The notes beneath the pieces were generated by a model. The model saw only the letters and a list, made by a program, of their open reading frames with translations, made no database searches and had not been told where the DNA came from. A stretch of DNA of 64,000 bases from Aphrophora alni. Lineage: Eukaryota > Arthropoda > Insecta > Hemiptera > Aphrophoridae. Every line of letters begins with the position of its first letter. The first letter of the stretch is position 1. The position numbers and the translations under genes are program-made. Shown in pieces: positions 50,891 through 64,000 of the stretch. The stretch spans positions 37,132,368 to 37,196,367 of the forward strand of contig OY740768.1 of the NCBI GenBank assembly GCA_963513935.1, in the 5' to 3' direction.

Positions 50891-52154
50891 ACTAAAAATA
50901 TGAATAAATTATCGTTAAATCATCTCCAAGTATACATATTTATCCTCAAAAATGGGGTGGGTGGGGGAGGAGACCCCAATTTGGTCTTGTAAAGGTAAAT
51001 TTATTTTCCAAAATTTGGGGGGAAACTTCAATTCAGGTATAAAAGATCAAATTTATAACATTCTTGATCAAGTGTAGGTTTCGACAAGATTTCCTCTTCC
51101 TCTGTCTCTTAGTTAGCAAAAATAAAAATAGATTTTAATCAAAAATACAATTTAAGTTGAGCATACGTTTATGTCACGAGCAAAGCAAGTTTAGGGCCTG
51201 TTTAAATATCTAAATATAAAGGTAGCATCTGTGGTTAATTTTCACTTTTTGAATTACAACTACTAAACTCACATTTTTGATGACGAATAATTTTGGTTCA
51301 TTCATTGAGAAAGTTTGTGCAATGTTTTTCACGGTTTATTTCTAATTACTACAATTATTAAATTCATACGTTTCTATTTCAATTATAAATAGATACGAAC
51401 ATTTGTAGTATTTTGTATCATTAAATTTCCTGTTGAAAGTGTCCCCACGTAACAATACAAAGTCAATCTCATGAGTTCATTGTTGTGTGGGAATGAAGTT
51501 CAGCAGCAATAAAAGAATAACAACTACATGTGCTTCTTATATACAAGAAGGCAGTGTCCTGTAGCAACTGTCAAATAACATGCTGTTCAAATATAGTTTC
51601 GCGTGAAATGCAAATTATAAGTAGGATGTTTCAAAAGTGGAAGTTTTATATTGATCAGAAAATTGGTATAGTTAAATATATTTTTTGAGGGATATCTCCT
51701 AATTTTTTCAGAAGTGGCTATTCTAAAATTAAAACTATTGAAAAATGGGCGTTTTGTTAGTTTATATAGAATAAATTTAAAAAAATAAATTTCAGGTATA
51801 GTGATAGTTTTATTTATTGTTAATTAAACTATCTAAAACGTCCTTCATATCAGAAATAGCTATATTCATTAAAAATAATAAACTAATGTCTTTGACTTAT
51901 TTGGTTGAAAGTAGACTTTGATTTAAAATAAATGAACAACAAATTTCAGCTCGACGTATTTTATATTTTACGAGCAATTTAAAATAAATTGTAAAATGGC
52001 GCCGTTTTTTTATGGGTTCATTTTTATCTTAATAATTGAATACAATAATAAATAATTAAAACGATCAGTTTATTTTGCGGGGAAAAAAGGCGGATTTTTT
52101 GTTGGTTCTTATATAAAGTTGAAATTTTGATTAACAACTTGTAGTAAAAAATTG
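50891..52154. other. AT-rich intergenic DNA
   Basis: A taggatgtttcaaaagtgg stretch near 51622 resembles the one at 430 bp. No gene. Confidence 0.5.
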
Positions 52155-52382
52155 TTATGATTTATTATTCTTGAGAAAAAATGTTATTGTTCGAAATTTA
52201 ACAAAATATAAATTTAATTCAGCGTCAATAGTACTTCCTAATTTAGTGGTGTATGCATTGCGATTACACGTCTTTGCAATTAAATTAGTATCTAAAATAT
52301 CAATTAAAGATTGTATCTCCTTTGAAGGAAAATTTACATTAAAATCGCCACTCAAAATAACAGACAATTGAGCGAGTTTAAT
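52155..52382 (-). pseudogene. Relic of an endonuclease/exonuclease/phosphatase (EEP) domain from a transposable element
   Basis: On the minus strand a 70-codon open fragment contains SVILSGDFNVNFPSKE and later AYTTKLGSTIDAELN. GDFNVN and the T-T-x-x-G-(S/T)-T-I-D-A pair with about 35 residues between them are the signature of the C-terminal half of EEP-type nucleases in transposable elements. The active-site Asp-x-Asn of GDFN is kept. The frame is open upstream only to a stop about seven codons before this part (KLAQ precedes it), and the N-terminal half of the nuclease is not found. Such a domain occurs in non-LTR retrotransposon ORF2 and also next to Helitron/Helentron helicases. The T-T-x-x-x-T-I-D-A-V-F wording recalls the latter, but the fragment is too short to decide. 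Confidence 0.65.
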
Positions 52383-55300
52383 TCATCATTAGAGACATCT
52401 TACAGTACAAGATTAAAGGATGATAAATGAATTGCATTATTTTAGCAGTTGTGTTTTAGATTGATTAGGAGATATTGTATATACAGTATATAGTAATCTT
52501 GACAATTATCTAAGCAGTACAAATCTCTTCAACTGACAACTATTTATAGAAACCGTATTAGCTTGACGTAAATTAATATGTAATATGCTAAAACATTACA
52601 AACGTGAAATATAGATACGTATATAATATGGACTAAATAATAATATGAAAATACAGATAGATGTGTATTATATACAATAATTACTTTGCGGTAATCAGAA
52701 ATGTTAATGGGAAGAACGTCATAATTTCGTTTGATTAAATGACTAATACTGGTTTTAAAGACAATTATGATGGGGATCTAATCGAGTTTAATGCAGAGGA
52801 GGAGGGGGGGGTGCAGCGTTTTATTACACGTTCAGCAGCACACACAATTCACTTTACCGTGTCTAAAGAAATTAAAAAAAAAAAAAATTTTACGACTATC
52901 CTAATACAATACAATAAAATTACAGAATAAATCCTAGTGTTCTGTATACCATAAAAAAAAGCATTAAAATAATTGTAAGTTTATTTTTTTTGTTATTTTA
53001 AAATTAATTGTTCCTTTAAATTCTATATAGACTGATTCATTAAGTTCTTAAAAAACTTGTGTTCAGAATATCAACAAAATCGTTTAAGGTATCAATTTGT
53101 AGAAAACAAATCACATTTTCCATAAACCATTATTGTTGGTGCTGTGGTATAATCCTACTTTTCCTTAATTTCATTTCTTAAAAAAGTAAATTTAAATTTA
53201 AAAATAAAACAGAGAATTTTTTTTGTCATGGCAGTCAATTAGTTAAGGTTAGACAGGCTTAAAAACAAGCAACATTATCGTCATACATGTAGCCTTTCTT
53301 ATTTTGTAGTATCATAGTAACTTAATGATATTTTGGACGTGTCGTATGAATTTTAGAAAACAATATATTAAAACTTTACATTATTTTAAGATTGTCGACG
53401 ACATTGAAAATTTTTTATTTCAGACCTAATTAAAACCAAACTCAATTAAACCTAAAAGTCGAAAGACATCCGAACATATAGTCTCTCCAGCCTTCGAAGT
53501 CTGATATTTTAATTACTGTTTTTAAACCCATAAACAAAATAATAATTTCAGAAAAATTGTAGTAAGAAGAAACAAGTGTACACATATTTCGCATGACTAA
53601 CTATCACTTTTTAACCTATAATTCCTAAACCTAACTTTTTGCAGTTTTGTATTTTGGGGTGTAAGAAAGTTACCAAACGTTTTTACATTGTTAATTTAAA
53701 GTTATTTGATATTGATGGATTGTTCACGTTATTAATATGTGTTAATAGAACATTTTCCATATAAAAATGAATACACGACGTTTCGAGTGTAGGAATCAAC
53801 TTACGTTATCAAGTGAACCTGGAGAATAAAAATTTAAAAAAGTTGATTTATACTCCTGAAAATTCGTGTATTAGTTATCACAAACTATATATATATATAT
53901 ATATATTGTTATTATCATTGTTATATATTGGTCATTGTCATTATATACAGACAATGACCAATCAAACCATATTAATAATTGTCAACTTGTTAATACTTTT
54001 CCAATTATATTTTATATTTGAAAATTATATTAGTTGTCTAAAGATTATCTACACATGTTTTCTTAAAAGACTATAGACAGACAAAAGGCTTCGATCCTAA
54101 ACTAACGCAATAACTATGGTAACAAAACAGTATTGTCGGTGCTTTAATGCGTGGAGGAAAGTAGATGTCATAAAACGCCTTGACTTACTTTATTATTGTT
54201 GTTAAGTTGGACGTGGATGCCATATTTGTTTTGGCATCTGGAGACGTTAAATGCATCATAAATTTCACTTGATTTATATTTAAATTCCTGGTACACTAGT
54301 GAAATTGTACAATTCATAGCGGATCTTTGAATTCACCATGTTAAACCACAACTTTACTATTTATATGAAAGATGTATTTAAACAAACACATTTCTTATAA
54401 AGCCAAAAACATTATCTTAAGCAATTTTTATGTGAGATTATTTAGCCATGAATCAAATTGTAGGTTAATTTAATTACATACGCACATAAGCCCGTGCGGA
54501 CACATATTGACACATAATGCTCATAATACACGTATTGACGCCTCATACATACACCTTACTCTTCACACCTCATTTACTATCAATACAGGATAATAGTAAT
54601 TAAAAAATAACAATAATATAATTAGAATAATAGTCACCATCAACTATCAAAACGTCTCATTGAAGTTAGTATGTAGCTAGATTGAAAATAGTGAACTTAC
54701 AGTTGAAACAAATATTTTTATTGCTGTAATCATTAGCTGCACAAATAATTTTTGATTACCCTGTACATCAATAAAGAAGTGGAATTTTGATACGGCTATA
54801 TTTTTCATTAGAAATGCGTAATCAAGAAAGTTTATGCTGTATGACACTTTTCCCAAAAAAAATTTCTAATTTTTTAAAAAAATATAGAAGTATTCTTCAA
54901 GATGTCAACAGGCATAAAAATTGTTACTCTTATTCATATAACTTGAAAATAAAAAAACGTTATTTGTGATGAATTTTGTATTAAAACATTATAATTTTCA
55001 AATAAGATATTTAGTTCCGTTTTAAGATGTCAATAGGTACAAGAATAAAGAATTTTATTAATATAAATTATTATTAAAAATCAGAAAAATTTATATAATA
55101 TTCTTCATATATCTAAAATGCGAGAAACAAAATTGAGATCAACCCGCCAAATTTATATATAAAACAAAAATTAAAAATTCAGTCTTTTTAGTAAAAACTA
55201 AAAAAGACATTGGTAAAAACCCAAGGAAAACGTTAGTAAAAACGGCATGTTAACTGTAGATATAACACATTCGGTCGTTTAGAATTTTTTGTACAAATTT

Positions 55301-56829
55301 AGCATTTTTCTTTCAAATGCAGTGTTTAAAAAATCAATTACGTGCTTACGAAAAAAGAAAATAAAAAAATAAAATAAAATAAAAATGTCGTTCTAATATA
55401 CAAAGAAAAAATGATTAGCAAAACAAATAATGAATAAAAATATTGGCCTACCTTAATATCATTGCTCCTAACTTTTTATGAAATATTAAATCTAAATATA
55501 CCACGCCCACACGAATATAGAACATTCTGCAAGTATTTATCTCCAACACATTAATAAATTAACTGAACCAAAGTACAAAGTAGGATCAAAGTTTGAATGT
55601 AATCAATAAATGGAAAAAAATAATCAAAGTCCGGTTCTAATTATTAATTAATGATAAATGGCAAGTATGTTTCAGTTGCCCCTCAAAGTATTGTCAGTGA
55701 TTTCTAGAAAAGTTTTATGAAAATAAATTAACATGTGATACAACCCCAAATGTGGGCAGTGAATAATTTATTCTGAAGAAATGATAACTTTTTCTTTTAG
55801 TTGTAACATTTATTCATGAAAAACTATTTCCGAAGTTACGGTCAACGCTAGATGTTTTATTCATTACTTTTGTAGCGTGCAGACGTTTCTCCTTATAAAT
55901 GCAATATGCCCAAGTTATTTTGAATTAGAAAAGTTTTACCAGACGAATTTTAATAACAGTAATTTTTCTCGCCTGTTTGTGTGTATTGCTAGTTATGAAC
56001 TTTTGAAATGCTAAAATATCTAGTCTTTAAAACAAATATAAAAAATGTACTAAACAAAAATTAACTGTTATAACTACTTTAGATAAAAACAAAAGAGAAG
56101 TATACGCAGAGAAGTTGACGCAATAGGAGATTAACAACTACCCAACTGATATTTTGGTCACGAACGGTTTTGGTTAAAAATTTAGTTTTGGGGATGAGTG
56201 AGTGTGACAGTTTGTGCAATTTTTTAGACGGTTTATTTTATATCATATTTAATGAATAGTTAAATCTAATTTATACTATTTCAACTAAAATATCACCCGA
56301 TTGGAATTTGTATTATTGCAATTTTTGTAATTTTAAGGTTATGTTTTTAATAATTTCATTTGTAGATTTTAAAGCTCTAAAAATGGGTTGTTGTGAGACG
56401 TAACCAAAAGTAAAAAGTTATTATATAATTAACTTTTTAATTAAAAAATTTATCAACCTGTTTTTTGCTTAACGAACTAGTAAAAGCATTAGTAACATGG
56501 AACCAAATTTAAAACAGAATTAAAATCTCTAGAGCATTATTTAGTAACATACAAACGCTTGTACGCTGTTTCAGTCTTTTACCACATACATAAATCTTGT
56601 AACATTCAATGACAGGTCATAGTTAATGGCTTTAACTTCATGAGTTTCGATAGATAAATGATGGCCTTATCTGTTTGTAGAGAAATTTGTCAAAATATCA
56701 ACAACTGAAAGGTGAAACAGAATGTTGTCCAAGTTCAACAAGGCAAGGTAGTAAGTCAAGAATTCTTGGTGGGACTATATTTTGTAGAAGAATTTAACAA
56801 ATTAGAGAACATTTATATTAGTTGCAAAA
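52383..56829. other. AT-rich intergenic DNA
   Basis: More than 4 kb without a supported gene. It holds a G8 run at 52804-52811, a (TA)n run at 53886-53906, and a minus-strand GAAACGTCGTGTAT locus at about 53767-53817. The open frames at 52739, 53813, 54787 and 56712 (plus) have no motifs; the last runs into a repeat fragment. Confidence 0.55.
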
Positions 56830-56872
56830 AAAAACTCGAACACAAGATCTCACAAAAATTACGTTTACTAAG
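56830..56872 (+). mobile_element. Fragment of the palindromic 17.5-kb element
   Basis: About 43 bp (aaaaaactcgaacacaagat, ctcacaaaaattacgtttac) match the left arm of the palindromic element almost perfectly, then the match stops abruptly. Confidence 0.75.
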
Positions 56873-57471
56873 GGGAGCACTTTTCGCAAAATAGCACCAT
56901 TAATAAAATATAATGAAACTTTTTTCTCGTTTATTTTTTCAGCAGCAAAATGGGTGTATAACTAATCTCCTTCAACAAAAATTAAAAACTGTGGTATTTA
57001 TGAGGTGTCTAACAAGTAACTCAATGCAGGTTTGTTATCTGCTGTGTAAGTGATTAAAATACTACTGATCTAATGTAACCTACTTTTTTTCAAATAAATT
57101 GGTTTTTAATTTTGAATATAATGATGATAAATTACACCAGTTGATGTTTAACTCAAATCGGAGTCGATGGTTTTGTATTATTCAATAATTTTGTTTTATA
57201 ACAGCAATTGAATCCACTGTTTATGAGAGTTTTTATTCATAAAAAAAAAAAATAATAATAAAAAAATAATGATGGACATACTTTCAAGTTGAAAGTAACA
57301 TACATACACCTCAATAACAATAATTAGTAATGAAAATATTAGTCACCATTTCCCCAAAAATGAGAGAGTTGATTATTACTTTAAACAAAATTATAAATAT
57401 TTATTTTAATTTATTGATTTTCACGCTTATACATTTTTTATTAAGTTAGTAAAATTATTATTAATTAAATA

Positions 57472-57592
57472 ATTATTTCAAGTGAAAAATTTAGGACCTA
57501 GACTGGGAATTGAACCCCGGACCTAAGATAAAACCAAAGGTTCTGGGTTCAATTTCCAGTCTAGGTCGTATATTTTTCACTTGAAATAATAA
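57472..57592. mobile_element. tRNA-like inverted-repeat element (copy 2, palindromic)
   Basis: The left arm starts attatttcaagtgaaaaatt and reads gacctagactgggaattgaa then ccccgg. The right arm reads ggttctgggttcaatttcca, gtctaggtcgta, tatttttcacttgaaataat. The arms (about 49 nt each) are reverse complements with a few mismatches, around a spacer of roughly 16-19 nt. Each arm carries the T-arm and 3' acceptor part of the tRNA-like core of copy 1 (22.9 kb), one per strand, plus the same terminal TTTCAAGTGA motif. Copy 1 has a single tRNA-like unit instead. Confidence 0.8.
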
Positions 57593-61721
<4,129 letters not shown>

Positions 61722-61855
61722 AATAAATATTGAGCTTGACTTGTGAGATAGTATCTTGATAGAATTAATCTTGAACAAAAATTCTTACAAATGGTACGTT
61801 TATTCAAACGCGTTTCAACGACAAAGTCGCCATCTTTATTGATGCAGAGCTATAC
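61722..61855 (+). mobile_element. Diverged half-copy of the palindromic 17.5-kb element
   Basis: aataaatattgagcttgact, tgtgaga, tgatagaatt, caaacgcgtttcaacgacaa and agtcgccatctttattgatg follow the order of the left half at 17528-17650. No right arm follows. This copy defines the outer edge of the element beyond the inverted arm. Confidence 0.75.
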
Positions 61856-62783
61856 GAACTAAATTTAACTACCATATAGTGTATTTATTAAATTGCACAA
61901 AACAGAGAATTTAGCAAAAGATTTTGTCCTGCAATGTTTGATAAGTTCCTGTTAATCGATTGACTTGGTCATAAAATTATTTAATGCGATAGACATGCCA
62001 TTTGAACGATCACTCTACTTTAGTTCTAAACATAGGTTATAATAAAATGTCATGGGTCAAACTGTCAACTGATGAAACAATAGAGTTAAAACGAATGTAT
62101 TCCATTAAAAGCTTAAAATTCACAAACATGTTGCGAATAATTAAAGTGTAAAATAAAGGTTTGCAATCTGTTTTATATATTTGACAAATACACAACACTT
62201 TCGCATGACTTCTAGGGTCAAAGGTTAACTGATAAACTCTTACTACTGGCGACATGAGGTCGAAACACGGATTCAACTGATAACTGTTAGCACAAGATGG
62301 CGCTAATCAGCTAATTATTATCTCTCACAACACTTGTCAATTTACTTTAACAGTTATCTATGTCTAAATCACTTTTTATGTACATTCGAGTAATGAATGG
62401 AAAAACAGAACTATGTAGTCTAATTGACTGAGAGAATCTAGATTTTGTTTGAATTCGACCATTGTATATGAAGGGTCCAGGGAAAGAACATGTTCAGTCA
62501 CATTTTCAATATTTTACAGGACAGCCATTTAAAAGTTTAACGAGTTTTTAAGCATCTTTCTATAGTAATGAAATGTAAAAAAAAATACTATTTAAATATG
62601 TTACTTATATTAAAACACATATATCATTGTAACAAATGTTATTTTTAATAACTAAAAGTGTAACGTAAAAAATAATAAAAAGTCACAGGACTGAACATGT
62701 TTTTTCCCTGTAAGGCAAGAAATTATGCTTTAAAATAGTCAAAACTAAAACTTTACTTTACAAACATCTTAACATTTTAATAA
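61856..62783. other. AT-rich intergenic DNA downstream of the right-edge gene
   Basis: No supported gene. The minus frame at 62037-62276 has no motif. Part of this stretch may belong to the 3' flank of the gene that ends at 62802. Confidence 0.5.
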
Positions 62784-62789
62784 TTTATT
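62784..62789 (-). promoter_or_regulatory. Poly(A) signal AATAAA of the right-edge gene
   Basis: On the minus strand AATAAA begins 13 bases after the stop codon at 62802-62804. This is a short 3' UTR if used; further AT-rich candidates lie downstream. Confidence 0.55.
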
Positions 62790-62801
62790 CATCATATTAA
62801 C

Positions 62802-64000
62802 TTAAATTTTAAGTTCTTCAAAATATTTGATGGCTTGCGGGTTTGTGCAGAAGTTTTTCAGTGATTGAAGATCTTGATATTTTGCTTGAGATATAGCCAA
62901 TGGTCCTGTAAGTAAACAAACCCATTAATCTCGCCAATCTGAATGCTGTTTAAGGAGTTTAAAAAATAGTTGCATCTAATTTTTTATGTTGAATTGTTTA
63001 TACTTTTTAACACCATTATTAATCAAAGTTTACTATTACATGGACTGGAGTAGTTCCACATTGTTTCTAAACGAAATTAGAACTATTAGAACATTATGCT
63101 TTCAATAACTTACCCTCATATGCCAGATTTGGAAGGATGAATTCACCATCTTCAACTCTCTGCAATGGCTCAAGACCTCTTCGTTTAAGCCTTTTTTCAT
63201 TTGGTGGTCGCATAGGATTTTTTTTCCATGGTCCACCGTACAGTGTTTTGTAGCTCATGAAAACAGGCTCGGCTTGTTGAACTTTAAAAACTTTAATCGG
63301 ACGAGTTTTGCAGCCCAGTTTTTGATTGTACACTTTTTCTAGGTGGACTCCCCACTCCTTCACCATGTCTTGCTTTACTTCAATTACATCAAATGGCGTT
63401 GGTTTCTGTCTGCAATTGAGCAGAGCTTCAGCCCAATCCTGTGGCAGCTGAGCCTCGTGATTTTGCGGAATTAGAGCAGAGTTCTTATCGCATTCATTAT
63501 AGGAGTGGCCTCTAACAGGAAAGGTGCATGTTACACTTTTCAACTTTTTTTCTTTTACAACAACATGATGAAAGAATTTGAAAACAATGTTGTTTTTATT
63601 TTGACCAGAGCAAGAATCGCAAAAAGCCTGTACATCAGTCACTTGAGGGTCAAGAATGTTGTAAATAAAGTGATGGAGAAAGGAGCATACCTCATCACTT
63701 CCTTTGTTAGCTGTATTTTCTGGATATATATAAAAAACACTATGTCCAGTCGACAATATGTGGATGTTAAAAATGAAAATAGACAACTGACGTTTATAAT
63801 AGACGTCGTTCGTTGTAATGTTTGGTACATGATAGTTTTTGGTATAGTCAAAAACTATTGCTTCTTTACTTTTGTCTATTCTTGAGTGTTTCTTTGCATT
63901 TCTTTTCAACTTGTACCATTCATTGGCTTTCAACAAATGTATATCTTTGTCAGAAGATATACTGTTAATTTTAGTTTGTAGGTTTCCTTTGATTTCATTG
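62802..64000 (-). CDS. DUF7869-type transposase-like protein, C-terminal 329 residues (5' partial, two exons)
   Basis: The frame is open from the window edge (64000) to 63114 and continues in a second exon at 62905-62802. The join gives 329 residues with no start inside the window. The apparent TTG start of the open frame is not a real start: the frame is open upstream to the edge. The first exon carries, in order, a basic KRNAKKHSRIDKSKEA linker (residues ~33-47), FDYTKN (Asp51), the YYKRQLSIFIFNIH strand (~67-80), AFCDSCSGQNKN (~125-136, Asp128) and FPVRGHSYNECDKN (~160-173, His165 and Asp171). The spacing of the acidic and His residues resembles an RNase H-like fold. Without the splice the frame would end in an atypical EGKLLKA; with it the protein ends GPLAISQAKYQDLQSLKNFC and IKYFEELKI, the KYxDL tail usual in this family. 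The family is common and repetitive in insect genomes and is probably transposase-derived; enzymatic activity is not established. The N-terminal part, with the expected Cys/His region, lies outside the window. The DUF number is from memory. Confidence 0.8.
62906..63113 (-). other. Intron of the DUF7869-type gene
   Basis: 208 bp. The donor on the minus strand is GAGG|GTAAGTT and the acceptor TTTACTTACAG|GACC. The interruption is after the first base of a glycine codon, and the phase matches on both sides. The high AT content and the short length fit insect introns. Confidence 0.8.

Noticed and set aside
63505..63885. 126-codon plus-strand frame and a 70-codon minus frame inside the right-edge gene
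   Set aside because: These are shadows of the DUF7869-type exon, which has recognisable conserved motifs in its own frame.

Overview
The window looks like gene-poor, AT-rich nuclear DNA of an animal, most likely an insect. The reasons are the strong A+T bias, the many microsatellites, scattered (TTAGG)n/(CCTAA)n tracts matching the canonical insect telomere repeat, a tRNA-promoter-like SINE family, relics of non-LTR retrotransposons, and one spliced gene of a transposase-like family that is abundant in insect genomes. A hemipteran would fit, but the sequence alone does not fix the species. Most open frames in the window are chance or microsatellite translations and are not annotated as genes.

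Layout. 0.7-5.0 kb: a 3.7-kb minisatellite of about 50 units (75/77/60 bp), apparently the expanded interior of a mobile element whose two ends carry the same motif in inverted orientation. 5-12.5 kb: two SINE copies, a long purine-rich strand, a decayed RNase H/C-terminal relic of a non-LTR retrotransposon (minus strand, 9.6-10.4 kb), a third SINE copy and a 188-bp (CT)n run. 12.5-23 kb: mostly featureless AT-rich DNA, a 140-bp tandem array interrupted by a palindromic element (17.3-18.2 kb), a poly(A)-tailed insertion (20.1-20.4 kb), a hAT-like non-autonomous transposon (21.7-22.2 kb), and a small terminal-inverted-repeat element holding a tRNA-like sequence (22.9 kb). 23-30 kb: dispersed copies of the old repeat family also seen in the 140-bp array. 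30.0-31.3 kb: a hierarchical satellite built of 18-bp subunits inside a 197-bp higher-order unit. 31-52 kb: more SINE copies, (AC)n, a (CT)n/(GTCT)n compound microsatellite, a degenerate tandem repeat near 50.7 kb, and a GDFNVN endonuclease-domain relic at 52.2 kb. 52-62 kb: AT-rich DNA, a second copy of the tRNA-like inverted-repeat element at 57.5 kb, (GA)n at 60.5 kb and a fragment of the palindromic element at 61.7 kb.

The only convincing protein-coding gene is at the right edge, on the minus strand (62.8-64.0 kb, 5' end outside the window). It encodes the C-terminal 329 residues of a DUF7869-type, RNase H-fold-like protein, joined across one 208-bp intron with GT-AG borders and followed by an AATAAA signal. 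Everything else is repeats at different stages of growth and decay. The most notable are the two satellites with readable growth histories, the TIR-bracketed minisatellite, and the two-copy element that combines a tRNA-like core with terminal inverted repeats.
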